Origin: a virus
IMG/VR virus record: IMGVR_UViG_3300030047_000014
Location: 1 to 64,000 of that record
Length of the DNA stretch: 64,000 bases
Direction: 5' to 3' (one strand)
Part shown: in pieces, positions 16,472-25,420 of the stretch
How the letters are laid out: the number at the start of each line of letters is the position of its first letter
Position numbering within the stretch: the first letter of the stretch is position 1
Notes under the pieces: generated by a model
What the model saw: the letters and a program-made list of their open reading frames with translations, nothing else
Told to the model about the DNA's origin: nothing
The model's database searches: none
Program-made: the position numbers and the translations under genes

Positions 16472-17338
16472 TTAATACTCAGGTCCCTCTGAACTAACTG
16501 CAGGAGCATTGGTACTTACAGGATTTTCCTCTGGTACATATTCCTTAATGTCTTTCAGAATAAAGAAATCTTTACAACCATACTCTGGATCTGTAACATT
16601 AAGTACAAATTTTTCATATGGTTTAAGTTTCTCTTTATTCTTAAGACTTTCGATAACAGTAGAATCCATATAGTCTACTAATCTGAAATTCTTCAAACAA
16701 TATGGAGGAAGAAATGCTTTGTTATAAATACCCTGGAATTCTTTTACTTTTGTAGGATCTTCTTTATCCTCTTTTACAATAACAGTAGCCAAAGCTATAA
16801 TATCAGTACACCATTCTCCATCAATAAGATCAGTAAGATCTTTTACATTACCATTCATCAACTTTTTCCATTCAAGTTGTAAAGTAGTTTCTGCAGAACG
16901 ATAGTCAAGCTGACCTAACCATGTCCTTAAGAAATTATAAAGATCTTCTTCTCCTACATATGCTACTCTATAATCTCTTGCAGTAAACCAAGCAGGTAAA
17001 TTATTAGGATCATCTGCCCAACTACAATTACCTACTGCATTAATATACTGTTTCTTAGTAAAATCTTTATTCTCTCTCTCCCTGTTCTCAAGGAAAAAAG
17101 TAGCTTTGAATCTCTCCTGGTTCTTAATAGCTTCAAGCCAGACATCAATTCTTAAAGTATCATTACCTTCTCTTTCACCAAGATATTCTGTTGCCTTGCT
17201 ATCTTCTTTTAACTCAATGTTGAAATGCTCTTTGTATTCTTCTACTGAAGGATTAATTGCTACAACTTTACATTCCACTAAACCTACTTTTTTAGAGAAA
17301 TCCTGATTTGCTCTACGTGTTCCACCAATGTTACTCAT
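16472..17338 (-). CDS. ssb: Phage single-stranded DNA-binding protein
   Basis: 288 residues. The N-terminus, MSNIGGTRRANQDFSKKVGL, followed by a beta-rich domain with LRIDVWLEAIKN and FKATFFLENRER, fits the SSB family found in crAss-like phages. The C-terminus is a flexible, mildly acidic tail (STNAPAVSSEGPEY), as in many SSBs where it recruits partner proteins. It is flanked by a recombination-type ATPase and the primase. A terminator right behind it would allow high expression relative to the genes downstream. The family call rests on pattern and context. Confidence 0.65.
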   Translation of the reverse strand: MSNIGGTRRANQDFSKKVGLVECKVVAINPSVEEYKEHFNIELKEDSKATEYLGEREGNDTLRIDVWLEAIKNQERFKATFFLENRERENKDFTKKQYINAVGNCSWADDPNNLPAWFTARDYRVAYVGEEDLYNFLRTWLGQLDYRSAETTLQLEWKKLMNGNVKDLTDLIDGEWCTDIIALATVIVKEDKEDPTKVKEFQGIYNKAFLPPYCLKNFRLVDYMDSTVIESLKNKEKLKPYEKFVLNVTDPEYGCKDFFILKDIKEYVPEENPVSTNAPAVSSEGPEY

Positions 17339-17354
17339 TTTTCTAATTTTAAAT

Positions 17355-17648
17355 TTATACTATTCTTCTAAATGCTTCATTATTTACATCAATTCTCACA
17401 ATTATTCTTTCTAATTTATTTAATAGAGAAGACATTTGTTCTATTATTGATTCCTGTTCTGGTTTCGGAACTGGATTTTTTATATTAACATCTTCTTCTG
17501 GTTTATAACTACTAATATCTAATTTCTTAATCTGATCACTAAAAATAGCAGCTTGATCATCCAAGTAATTAGTTAAATTACTTAATCTGCCAAGTGCTAT
17601 ATTCATAGTAGTTTGATCTGTTGCAACACCTTTTGCTATATTATCCAT
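17355..17648 (-). CDS. Hypothetical helical protein
   Basis: 97 residues, mostly helical, with a proline-rich hinge (NIKNPVPKPEQ). It lies between the ATPase and SSB genes with spacing of only 6 and 16 bases. It might be an accessory of either; no domain is recognisable. Confidence 0.55.
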   Translation of the reverse strand: MDNIAKGVATDQTTMNIALGRLSNLTNYLDDQAAIFSDQIKKLDISSYKPEEDVNIKNPVPKPEQESIIEQMSSLLNKLERIIVRIDVNNEAFRRIV

Positions 17649-17654
17649 ATCTAA

Positions 17655-18494
17655 TTATTTATAAATTTTTTCCCAAAATGTTTCAATACTACCATCTGTA
17701 CCTTTTCTAGAAATAAGCATTTTACCCTCAAGAAAAGGAGCACGACTACCTGCAACAATACTGTCATTCTGAACATCAAAGTTTAACCATCTCTCCGAGC
17801 CTTCTACAACTAATTTAGCCATAGTAGTTACCTTTGATGCAAATATACGCTTCAACTGTCCTGTAAGTGCTAATTCACTTCCTATTACCTGTTCCTTGCC
17901 ATTATCCTTTATGTATTTATCTGCAAGATGTGCAGCCCATAGTCTATAAGGAGCAATTTGTTTGATTAATTCTACCTGTTGCATGAACCATGTTCTTGTA
18001 TGTTGATAACCATACCCTTCAGGAAGAGTTAATACAGACTGGAATCTAGGATCACTAAATTCAAATTGTTCTCCATAAGCACCACTGGCTAACTTAGGAC
18101 GATTGAAATTCTTACCAATAACACTATTCATATAAGCATATGTTCCTCCAATCTCTGACAAATCATCAAGATCTGAGAGACCATCAACAATTAGATACTC
18201 ATATTTACCTTTATTCTCCAATAGCATCTTTCTATACTTCACATAGTTCTGAAAACTTTCCCACCTGGTAGTTTCCTGTCCTGTATATGTAGAGATTTTT
18301 CTGGCAGATATATAATCATATCCACCTTTCTCAAGATCTAATACAAGAGCATTATACTGCTCTGAGAATTTTCCAAGAATTGTTCCTTTGCCTGCTTTTG
18401 GAATAGAGATTATGACTAAATCTCTGGGGGGTAATAATGTTGCTTCTGTAATCTCTGTTGGTAATTTAAATTCTTCTTTTTCTTTTTCTACCAT
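17655..18494 (-). CDS. RecA-fold ATPase (AAA_24 / Sak4-like)
   Basis: 279 residues. RDLVIISIPKAGKGTIL is a phage-type P-loop (P-K-x-G-K-x-T). LVLDLEKGGYDYI and YEYLIVDGLSDLDDL follow as the acidic and Walker B motifs. Single-domain ATPases of this shape, encoded beside an SSB, are often single-strand annealing or recombination proteins (Sak4 group). Sequence alone cannot exclude a replication role. The C-terminal third (FASKVTTMAKLVVEG) is typical of these AAA_24 proteins. Confidence 0.65.
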   Translation of the reverse strand: MVEKEKEEFKLPTEITEATLLPPRDLVIISIPKAGKGTILGKFSEQYNALVLDLEKGGYDYISARKISTYTGQETTRWESFQNYVKYRKMLLENKGKYEYLIVDGLSDLDDLSEIGGTYAYMNSVIGKNFNRPKLASGAYGEQFEFSDPRFQSVLTLPEGYGYQHTRTWFMQQVELIKQIAPYRLWAAHLADKYIKDNGKEQVIGSELALTGQLKRIFASKVTTMAKLVVEGSERWLNFDVQNDSIVAGSRAPFLEGKMLISRKGTDGSIETFWEKIYK

Positions 18495-18539
18495 TTCTCA
18501 CTTTTTTAATTATTGTTTTTAACTTATTTGATTATAAAT

Positions 18540-18806
18540 TTACGAATTATCTTTCTCATTTCCAAATATTTCTGAGATATTTATGTCTGTGTAATCACAA
18601 ATTTCTTGCATTAAAAAGCACATATACCCCTCTTTCATATGGCATAGCACGCCTTCTTCATCAAGTATGTTAGGACCTAGTAGAGTGATCCATTCTGTGA
18701 GTAGATCAAAAGGAATAAATAAAATTACATCTATTTCCTTAAGATTCACCCAATGCCATTCAAGCTTATTCTTTGTTACAAACTTATATAAATCTAATGC
18801 TGTCAT
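18540..18806 (-). CDS. Hypothetical protein
   Basis: 88 residues with a hydrophobic middle (VILFIPFDLLTEWITLLG) that is too broken for a clear membrane span. Function unknown. Confidence 0.5.
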   Translation of the reverse strand: MTALDLYKFVTKNKLEWHWVNLKEIDVILFIPFDLLTEWITLLGPNILDEEGVLCHMKEGYMCFLMQEICDYTDINISEIFGNEKDNS

Positions 18807-18818
18807 AAATATGTAATT

Positions 18819-19106
18819 TTACCAGTATTTTTTTGATCTCTTACTATCTATCTCGACTGTCCATTCTCCTCTACAGTAAATGAGTCCTTGAGAAGGACCG
18901 CAGAAAAGAGTTATACCTCTTTCATCTGGATATGTACAGAAGTATTCTGCTCTATGTTCAGCTACTTCTTCTTGAGTTATAATCTGACCATTCAAAAGAA
19001 TATTTTTTCTAATATAGAATGTTCCTTTTTTAAACCCTCTTTTGTCAGCCTCTTTAATTAATTCTCTAATTTTTTTCTGTTCTTCTTTAGTTCCTATATT
19101 TTTCAT
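18819..19106 (-). CDS. Hypothetical protein
   Basis: 95 residues, basic N-terminus (EEQKKIRELIKEADKRGFKK) then a short beta-rich domain (GITLFCGPSQGLIYCRGEW). The start overlaps the helicase stop as ATGA. Not recognised. Confidence 0.55.
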   Translation of the reverse strand: MKNIGTKEEQKKIRELIKEADKRGFKKGTFYIRKNILLNGQIITQEEVAEHRAEYFCTYPDERGITLFCGPSQGLIYCRGEWTVEIDSKRSKKYW

Positions 19107-20230
19107 AGATATATAATTTTTTCTTTGTCAAAAAATTCTAAAGCTTTATCTAACCAAGCAGCTTCAATAGCTTCATCAGTACTTATGATATAGATTTTAG
19201 CTTTCTTATCTGGATTGTTATATTCCAAACCCATACACCTGTTAATACGTTGTGTTAAATCTTCTGGAGATGATGAAAAATAATTTATTATCACCTTATC
19301 CAGAGGTTTATATGTAACACCTGTATTACCAATCTTAACAACAGCTAATTGATTTCCAATACCATCAGCAAAATCCTTAAAGATTTGTTTGTTCTTTGAT
19401 TTGCTGTGATAAGAAGAAATTCCTAAGCTGTCTGCAGTAGCAGTGGTTCCACAAAATACTAATATTCTCTCATTAGAATATTTAGCTAAAAGTTCTTTGG
19501 TCTTATTTAGCTTACTTACACTTTTTTGAATTATTCTCATTCGTGCAAGTCGCATAAACATAGAACTCTTCTTTTTCTCTTCCAGAGCTCCAATTACCCA
19601 AGTAAGATTGTTAAATCTTGTTTTCTCTGAGATAAACTTATTCTTAACCCAAGTTCTCTGATAAAGATCTAAAGGAACCTGAATAACAGAAATATTGTAA
19701 TCAACTACTATTCCCTCCTCAACAGCTTTCTCTATTTTGTATTCTGCTATTACAGGAAGGTTTAGTTTATTATAAAATATCTGCTCATTCTCATCACTAA
19801 GAGTACCAGTAAGACCAAGTATTCTTTTATTATTTTTAAAGAGTAATTTACATACTATTATTTCAGCCTTACTAAGTTTATGTAACTCATCAATAATAAT
19901 GAAATCATACAAGTATCTTTGATATTTATGAAGAGAAATATGAGTAGAGAATGTAATATTAGGATTTGAATATTCTTTACTTACAAAATCTTCTTCCCAG
20001 GAAGCTTTAATCTTGTTATCAGGAATACCAATAAGAATCTTACTATCAGAAGGTAATCTCTGCATAATATCTATTCCTACATAACACTTACCAAACCTGG
20101 GGGCTAAAAGAAGAATGCCTCTCTGATCACTATTCCAGAATATATTAGCAAATTCCTTCTGTCTTTGATCTCTCAAAGGTAAAGAAGTGTCTATAGGATC
20201 GTCTAAATCTAATTTAGTCTCTATAATCAT
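19103..20230 (-). CDS. SF2 DNA helicase
   Basis: 375 residues with the superfamily 2 motifs in order: Q-like RDQRQKEFA, motif I LLLAPRFGKCYVG, motif II FIIIDELHK (DEAD-box variant DELH), motif III LGLTGTLSDE, motif V VKIGNTGVTY and motif VI LTQRINRCMG. Motif I lacks the usual Gly-x-Gly-Lys-Thr and reads R-F-G-K-C. It is short for the family, with few additions beyond the two RecA-like domains. It probably remodels replication or recombination intermediates. Confidence 0.8.
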   Translation of the reverse strand: MIIETKLDLDDPIDTSLPLRDQRQKEFANIFWNSDQRGILLLAPRFGKCYVGIDIMQRLPSDSKILIGIPDNKIKASWEEDFVSKEYSNPNITFSTHISLHKYQRYLYDFIIIDELHKLSKAEIIVCKLLFKNNKRILGLTGTLSDENEQIFYNKLNLPVIAEYKIEKAVEEGIVVDYNISVIQVPLDLYQRTWVKNKFISEKTRFNNLTWVIGALEEKKKSSMFMRLARMRIIQKSVSKLNKTKELLAKYSNERILVFCGTTATADSLGISSYHSKSKNKQIFKDFADGIGNQLAVVKIGNTGVTYKPLDKVIINYFSSSPEDLTQRINRCMGLEYNNPDKKAKIYIISTDEAIEAAWLDKALEFFDKEKIIYL

Positions 20231-20400
20231 TTCTGATAAGTTTCTATTGTAATTGGTTCAATTCTTTCAGATAATCTAAGAGTTCCTGTCTCTGTAGTCA
20301 TAAGATCAATACAAAGATCTTTTATTATCTGGGAGCACAACACCTGATGGACTGATCCATCCTCTAATTCTACCAATACTAAAATAGTCTTAAGCTTCAT
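20227..20400 (-). CDS. Small hypothetical protein
   Basis: 57 residues (MKLKTILVLVELEDGSVHQV to ITIETYQK), a compact alpha/beta pattern. Its stop overlaps the helicase start and its start overlaps the gene upstream, both as ATGA-type junctions. Not recognised. Confidence 0.5.
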   Translation of the reverse strand: MKLKTILVLVELEDGSVHQVLCSQIIKDLCIDLMTTETGTLRLSERIEPITIETYQK

Positions 20401-20669
20401 TTTGTTTGTTTATTAATAAACCCACATTGTTCCAAGAAACTTTGTCCTACAGGAGAACCAAGCCATTGAATAAGATTTAAACAAATATCTTCTTCATCAT
20501 CTGTTAAGAATCTATTAGGAATTTTCTGATCAAAGCCTCTCCATCCAAATATTATTGCAGAAAGTATTTTATTTGCTATTCCAGTGCTTTTAAACATCTC
20601 TATGAATTTATCATGAAGCTTTTTTTCTTTAGGATTATCCTTAAATCTATATTCTTTATTACTTTTCAT
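20397..20669 (-). CDS. Hypothetical protein
   Basis: 90 residues, basic and helical (KKLHDKFIEMFKSTGIANKI), ending WLGSPVGQSFLEQCGFINKQ. It is part of the run of overlapping genes around the replicative helicase. Function unknown. Confidence 0.55.
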   Translation of the reverse strand: MKSNKEYRFKDNPKEKKLHDKFIEMFKSTGIANKILSAIIFGWRGFDQKIPNRFLTDDEEDICLNLIQWLGSPVGQSFLEQCGFINKQTK

Positions 20670-20869
20670 TTTATTGATAATTTAGGTAAACCATTTTTAA
20701 TCTTACTCTCAAGTAATACTATATAATCTGCTACTCTTGTTTGTACCAAATAGGATTCAATATTACTCTGAATACTACCTTTCTCGGATTTAACTGGTAT
20801 TACAATCCATGCTTTCTCCATTTTTAAATTTGGTACTCTTTTACCATTTTGTTTAAAATATCTAGGCAT
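20666..20869 (-). CDS. Small basic protein
   Basis: 67 residues, MPRYFKQNGKRVPNLKMEKA onward, strongly basic at the start. It directly follows the DnaB-like helicase gene (adjacent bases 20869/20870) and could be a helicase accessory, but only proximity suggests it. Confidence 0.5.
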   Translation of the reverse strand: MPRYFKQNGKRVPNLKMEKAWIVIPVKSEKGSIQSNIESYLVQTRVADYIVLLESKIKNGLPKLSIK

Positions 20870-21940
20870 TTATTTATTAGTTAGAAAGTACGAACCATTA
20901 AATAATTCATTATAATCAAAACTAGTCATTAAAGACTTCTTTGGTAACTCGGAAAATATCCCCGTAGAACCCTGAAATGCCATTCCTGAGCCAACTAAAT
21001 CTTCCCCATATGAATTCTTAAGGATTTTTACTCGTCTGAAATAATTAGCTCCAGTTTCAGAATCTATAAATTTATCTACATTATATGTAGGATCTGTTGT
21101 CTTATATCTGATAGGATCAAATAAGCTAATGACAACATCTGAATCTTCTCCAGGTCTTCCTGTCTCTTTGACATCATCAATGTTTGGCTCGAAGCTTTCC
21201 ATTTTCTGATAAACAGGATTACTTAGAGATCTATTAAGCATACTAACAGCTACAGGAGAATATCCAAATAAATCTCTAAACATTTGATTGTATTCACTTA
21301 CCTTATCAATTGCTGCTTTTTTAGTAGTATAGTCCTTTTCAGTTTTAGTTAAACCTAAGTGGTCTTCAGCTACAATTACTATTTCATTAGGATGATTAGG
21401 CTCATAAACTTTATTAAACTTATCAATCTGATGTATCACACCATTTTTCAATGCATATTCATTTACAGGAACAAAAACTCCTCTTGGATTTTGTGGACCT
21501 TCTATGATATCAACAACTTCCAGAAGTTCACCAAGATAGTCTCTTTGAGCTAAGAATAAATCATGTTCGTCCTTAGTCATTTTAACATCCCACCATCCTA
21601 ACATCTTCTGAATAGGAATAAGAATTCCATAATCAATAAAAATTCTTCTACTAATCCACTTAGCTAGGATATATACTTTACTTCTTTCCATAGAGAATAG
21701 GATTACTTTAAACTTAATGTCTGTTTTATCCTTATTCTTTATATACCAATCAAATGGATTTAGGATGTAAGCAGAGTGAATAAAGGCAGTCTTACCTGAA
21801 CCTGTGGATCCAAACACTAATGTAAGGATTCTTCTACGAATCCCTACATAGTGATTTAATCTGTCAAAGCCCATAGGAATACCATTATTCTTCCCTGCTA
21901 ATCCATCATTTACTTCTTGTTCAACTATATCAAAACTCAT
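20870..21940 (-). CDS. dnaB: DnaB-like replicative helicase
   Basis: 356 residues forming a single RecA-type motor. PMGFDRLNHYVGIRRRILTL and VFGSTGSGKTAFIHSAYI are the DnaB entry and P-loop; FSMERSKVYILAKWISRRI is the H1a-like region; IVIVAEDHLGLTKTEKDYT is Walker B; DVKETGRPGEDSDVVISLFD is the arginine-finger region. The N-terminal DnaG-binding domain of bacterial DnaB is missing, as in many phage helicases. It would unwind DNA ahead of the family A polymerase. Start at 21940 overlaps the upstream stop by four bases. Confidence 0.8.
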   Translation of the reverse strand: MSFDIVEQEVNDGLAGKNNGIPMGFDRLNHYVGIRRRILTLVFGSTGSGKTAFIHSAYILNPFDWYIKNKDKTDIKFKVILFSMERSKVYILAKWISRRIFIDYGILIPIQKMLGWWDVKMTKDEHDLFLAQRDYLGELLEVVDIIEGPQNPRGVFVPVNEYALKNGVIHQIDKFNKVYEPNHPNEIVIVAEDHLGLTKTEKDYTTKKAAIDKVSEYNQMFRDLFGYSPVAVSMLNRSLSNPVYQKMESFEPNIDDVKETGRPGEDSDVVISLFDPIRYKTTDPTYNVDKFIDSETGANYFRRVKILKNSYGEDLVGSGMAFQGSTGIFSELPKKSLMTSFDYNELFNGSYFLTNK

Positions 21941-22194
21941 TTCTTGATTATTAGATGATCTTCTGCTAACTTTTTAGATATTACTCTACCATCTTCGAGT
22001 ACAAAGTTACTCTGAAGTAGAGAATAATCAATGATCATTAAGGTATCTTTCCCTAAAACTACATGTTGACCTATTTTATTTGTAAAAGACTTCTCTGCTT
22101 TTTCAAAATCCTTTTCTATCATTTGGACTAATACTGCTAATACAATAATTAGGAATCCTAATATTACTACTCCTACACTTTTTATTGTTCTCAT
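21937..22194 (-). CDS. Small membrane protein
   Basis: 85 residues with one N-terminal transmembrane helix (VGVVILGFLIIVLAVLVQMI) and a soluble C-terminal part. It is most likely anchored in the inner membrane with the C-terminus outside the bilayer; orientation is uncertain. Not recognised. Confidence 0.55.
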   Translation of the reverse strand: MRTIKSVGVVILGFLIIVLAVLVQMIEKDFEKAEKSFTNKIGQHVVLGKDTLMIIDYSLLQSNFVLEDGRVISKKLAEDHLIIKK

Positions 22195-22496
22195 GGTTTT
22201 ATTGAATTTAAGTATGTAACTGCTTCACTAAATAAAATCATACCATTCTGTACAAGAGAGATAAGATCATGATTTCCTGCATATCTATCTAAGATACTAA
22301 CTACCCTAGCACATATAAGACAATCATCCATTTCTTCTTTACTTATTAATTTATCTTCTACAGAATAATCTTCCATAGTAGGGACATTATCTCCTGTTGC
22401 TATATTATCACGATCAAGAACGATATACTCTATAGATTCTGTAGAGAAAATTGATTGAATATTTCCTCCTTCAACAATTATTAATATTTTTGTCAT
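22191..22496 (-). CDS. Conserved small phage protein
   Basis: 101 residues starting MTKILIIVEGGNIQSIFSTE with YIVLDRDNIATGD shortly after. I recognise this opening as recurrent in phages and plasmids, with no known function. Coupled to both neighbours. Confidence 0.55.
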   Translation of the reverse strand: MTKILIIVEGGNIQSIFSTESIEYIVLDRDNIATGDNVPTMEDYSVEDKLISKEEMDDCLICARVVSILDRYAGNHDLISLVQNGMILFSEAVTYLNSIKP

Positions 22497-22786
22497 TGTA
22501 AAAATTGGTTAACAGATGCTTCTAAACTATCTTCTTCATCTACAGTATTACCATCTTCATCTTCTTCTTCTCCTAATTCAAATAAAGCAGCTCCTATAAA
22601 TCCAGAACAGTCTTCTAATACTGTCATAAAATCACCAAGAGGAACTATAATACCATTCTGACAATATTCTTCTTTAGCTATTTTAGCTTCTGCTAATGTA
22701 TCGAGTATCAAATAATCACCTGATTCATCATCTTTACATACTATGTTTATAGTATCATTAAATAAATCTATAAGTATATATTTCAT
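22493..22786 (-). CDS. Acidic hypothetical protein
   Basis: 97 residues with a very acidic C-terminal half (FELGEEEDEDGNTVDEEDSL). It could be a nucleic acid mimic or a charge-driven inhibitor, but nothing specific supports that. Confidence 0.5.
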   Translation of the reverse strand: MKYILIDLFNDTINIVCKDDESGDYLILDTLAEAKIAKEEYCQNGIIVPLGDFMTVLEDCSGFIGAALFELGEEEDEDGNTVDEEDSLEASVNQFLQ

Positions 22787-23124
22787 TTTATTTGCTCTTT
22801 AGTTTTTAAAATAGATTCTTTATCAATAACTGCCCACCAAGTAGGAGGAGGTCCATATGTAAGTCTTTCTCCTTCCATTTTGATTTGAGCATTTTCAGCA
22901 CATAGATCAACAGCTTGGTTACAAGCCTCTTTCATAGCTTTTACTATAACTGCACTTAAGCATATTCCAAGAAACCATCCCTGATCTTCTCCTAGTTCTT
23001 TCTGTAGTATCTCTTTAAGATTTACTCCTTTAAAACATTGATCAGGTCTAAGAGGATATTCTGCAAATTGCTTCTTAAACTCTGCTATCTTATTTCTTTC
23101 ATCTAAAATCTCTTCTGGTGTCAT
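22783..23124 (-). CDS. Hypothetical protein
   Basis: 113 residues. The central helix KAMKEACNQAVDLCAENAQI and the motif YGPPPTWWAVIDKESIL are distinctive, but I know no function. Four-base overlaps on both sides. Confidence 0.55.
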   Translation of the reverse strand: MTPEEILDERNKIAEFKKQFAEYPLRPDQCFKGVNLKEILQKELGEDQGWFLGICLSAVIVKAMKEACNQAVDLCAENAQIKMEGERLTYGPPPTWWAVIDKESILKTKEQIK

Positions 23125-23477
23125 AATGGATAATTATTTACTCTTCTTATTACTTCACCTTCTATAAGTGCTTCCTGAGCATATCTTAATCTAAACTTAA
23201 GAATTCTAATTTGTTTAGCTTTTCTTGCTTTAAAATTCTTAAGAGCTTCCATTTCAGTAGGATATGCAAATCTTTTTCTTGCTCTATTACTTACCCATCT
23301 TCTTCCAAGCTTACTAAAAGGATACAATATCCAAACCCCACACGAAGTTTCTTTCACAATAGGAAATTTAGATAATTCTACTTTCACTTCTATATCTCCA
23401 TAGTCTCCATAGTTCATATCACTATATCTATACAAACCAGGACCAGGATTCTTAGGACTAAATTGATCTATTATCAT
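23121..23477 (-). CDS. Basic hypothetical protein
   Basis: 118 residues, rich in Arg and Lys towards the C-terminus (KNFKARKAKQIRILKFRLRY), which suggests nucleic-acid binding. Not recognised. Confidence 0.5.
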   Translation of the reverse strand: MIIDQFSPKNPGPGLYRYSDMNYGDYGDIEVKVELSKFPIVKETSCGVWILYPFSKLGRRWVSNRARKRFAYPTEMEALKNFKARKAKQIRILKFRLRYAQEALIEGEVIRRVNNYPL

Positions 23478-24100
23478 ATTTCTGTATATCCTTTAGATGC
23501 TTCGGGTGATTCTATAATTACAGCTCCTGCTCTTACAAGTTCAATAAAACCTTCAAAGCTTCTCTGATTCAAATATGTCAAGCTGTTCTGCATATAAGAA
23601 AGTTTATTATTTCCTGTCTTAAAGGAAACTTCCTTCTTCTGATGAATATCAAATTCTAATGCAGAGATCATATCTTCTAATTTATATTCTCCTTCTAATA
23701 GGATCTTATCAAACTTAGAACGACATTCTTCTTTATTTGCTCTTAAACTTCTAGCACCCTGAAATGTTTTACCATTATAAACAAAGGTATCTGTTCCGGG
23801 ATAAACTTGCCACCATGCTTCAAATTCAGAACTATCAACAGTATTCTTTTTCAGCCTTCTGGATATTTTACTATCCATAAAAGCTAATAGTTCCTGTCCC
23901 ATAAGAGTAAGTTTACCATCTTCTGATAAAAGTTCTTTTCTTACAAGTGTTTCATAAAGCATATCTATTTTAAGATTATTCGCTTTAAGCTCAGTTATGT
24001 CTGTTTGCTCATGAATAAGTCTTAATAGGAAGATGATGTCCAGAGAATAACCTCTCTGGATAAGTTCTTCAAAATGAAAAGGTGTTAATTTTAGTATCAT
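23474..24100 (-). CDS. Hypothetical protein, possibly replication-related
   Basis: 208 residues. The segment FEAWWQVYPGTDTFVYNG, followed by SLRANKEECRSKFDKIL and YMQNSLTYLNQRSFEGFIEL, resembles the C-terminal region of phage replisome-organiser proteins (F-x-x-W-W-x-x-Y-P then basic helices). The N-terminal half looks like a winged-helix region (TELKANNLKIDMLYETLVRK). I infer a DNA-binding or helicase-loading role with low certainty. Confidence 0.45.
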   Translation of the reverse strand: MILKLTPFHFEELIQRGYSLDIIFLLRLIHEQTDITELKANNLKIDMLYETLVRKELLSEDGKLTLMGQELLAFMDSKISRRLKKNTVDSSEFEAWWQVYPGTDTFVYNGKTFQGARSLRANKEECRSKFDKILLEGEYKLEDMISALEFDIHQKKEVSFKTGNNKLSYMQNSLTYLNQRSFEGFIELVRAGAVIIESPEASKGYTEI

Positions 24101-24675
24101 TCTTCTATAATATTATTTGCAGGTAAAATCTTTCCATAAAGCTTTGTAGTAAATTTGAATTCACTAGTGCCAGGAGTAAAATCTTCTAACTCTATGTCAT
24201 AAACATCTAATCCTGTACTGTATTTACTCTTTATATGAGCCTTAATTTCATCTTGTATTGTATCTTTAAGAACAGTGTATTCATTTAGTTTCTCTCTAAA
24301 TTCTTTAAGATGATTCTTAGTATCAAGAGGTAGATAGCTTTTACTTATTTCTCCAGAAAATCTGTCAAAAGAAGAACCTGTTCCTTCTTTTAGCTTTCTA
24401 ATTTCTTGTTTAAGACTTTCTATTTCTTTCTCTTTAGGACTGCTATAAGAATAATCATAAGGAACTATTTTAGGAATCTCATCCTGTACAACTTCTGTTA
24501 CTTCTACTGTTCTTACATAGAATCCTTTATATTTAGAAGAATAGAAATTATTGACACTATTATAATCCTTATCTGATTTACAAATAAAGGAATGACTAAT
24601 ATTAAGATTTCCTGCTCTTGTAAGTTGACCTATCTCTATATTATAAAAGTTTGGTACTTTGATCTCTTTGCTCAT
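24097..24675 (-). CDS. Hypothetical protein with central coiled coil
   Basis: 192 residues. A beta-rich N-terminal part, a short coiled coil (KEIESLKQEIRKLKEGTG) and a C-terminal part ending FKFTTKLYGKILPA. It overlaps the gene before it by 35 bases. Function unknown. Confidence 0.55.
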   Translation of the reverse strand: MSKEIKVPNFYNIEIGQLTRAGNLNISHSFICKSDKDYNSVNNFYSSKYKGFYVRTVEVTEVVQDEIPKIVPYDYSYSSPKEKEIESLKQEIRKLKEGTGSSFDRFSGEISKSYLPLDTKNHLKEFREKLNEYTVLKDTIQDEIKAHIKSKYSTGLDVYDIELEDFTPGTSEFKFTTKLYGKILPANNIIEE

Positions 24676-24835
24676 GTTTCTTTGTTTTAAATGGTTTTAA
24701 TACTACAATCTTAGCAGGAGAAGGATGTTCTTCTTCCCATTTCTGCCACTCTTCTTCTATCTCTTTTTGATATTCCTCAAGATACATCTGATCTTTTAGA
24801 TGTGCTCTCTCGAAGTCTTCTTCTTCAAATCTCAT
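24641..24835 (-). CDS. Small charged protein
   Basis: 64 residues, dominated by Glu and Lys (EEYQKEIEEEWQKWEEEHPS). Probably one long helix. Its start overlaps the stop of the ORF at 24832-25005. Confidence 0.45.
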   Translation of the reverse strand: MRFEEEDFERAHLKDQMYLEEYQKEIEEEWQKWEEEHPSPAKIVVLKPFKTKKHEQRDQSTKLL

Positions 24836-25005
24836 AGTTTTTCAATTAATTGTCTAATATCCTCTATGCAAAGTTCAATTTCATGCTCAGAAGATTCTCC
24901 CTGGGAGATTTCATCATTACAAAGTTCCACAAGACTTATTATATCCCTCTTTAACCCAGGATGATCTTTTATTACACTATTTGCATATTCTAATAATTCT
25001 TTCAT
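24832..25005 (-). CDS. Small acidic protein
   Basis: 57 residues (MKELLEYANSVIKDHPGLKR to IEDIRQLIEKL), helical. Coupled to the next gene by an ATGA overlap and starting two bases after the gene upstream ends. Not recognised. Confidence 0.5.
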   Translation of the reverse strand: MKELLEYANSVIKDHPGLKRDIISLVELCNDEISQGESSEHEIELCIEDIRQLIEKL

Positions 25006-25007
25006 AT

Positions 25008-25280
25008 TTAATCATTTTCTTCTTTTATATAATTCTCCCACAAATCTTCAGCATTATATAATCCTCTCTCAAAAATAAGAGTGTTATAAAAATCAAACTG
25101 AAATTGGTTTTTATTAATCCATTTACCTTTTCCATTTAATCTAAACCAAGTACTAAATGCATTAAGGTTAAAATTAGCTGCTTTAGGATTATTAGGATTA
25201 CTTCCTGAATCACCTGTCCATTTATCTATAAATCCTATCTTACATGGAATTCTTTGAAATTCTACCCATCCTTCTTTCAT
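25008..25280 (-). CDS. Hypothetical protein
   Basis: 90 residues with several Trp and Asn (WTGDSGSNPNNPKAANFNLN). Looks like a small globular domain. Function unknown. Confidence 0.5.
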   Translation of the reverse strand: MKEGWVEFQRIPCKIGFIDKWTGDSGSNPNNPKAANFNLNAFSTWFRLNGKGKWINKNQFQFDFYNTLIFERGLYNAEDLWENYIKEEND

Positions 25281-25419
25281 GATGTTTAACTTTTGAGTGT
25301 TTTTTAAAATCAGCTTCTCCCATTGTATCCAACCAAATAACTTTTGTAGACTTTTTTATATCCTCTTTAGCTTCTAAATACAAGTCTTTCTTATCTACAT
25401 CTTCTGTTTTATACCACAT
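25240..25419 (-). CDS. Small basic ORF
   Basis: 59 residues, MWYKTEDVDKKDLYLEAKED to ISKNSM, overlapping the next gene by 41 bases. The overlap is longer than usual here, so the call is tentative. Confidence 0.4.
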   Translation of the reverse strand: MWYKTEDVDKKDLYLEAKEDIKKSTKVIWLDTMGEADFKKHSKVKHHERRMGRISKNSM

Positions 25420-25420
25420 T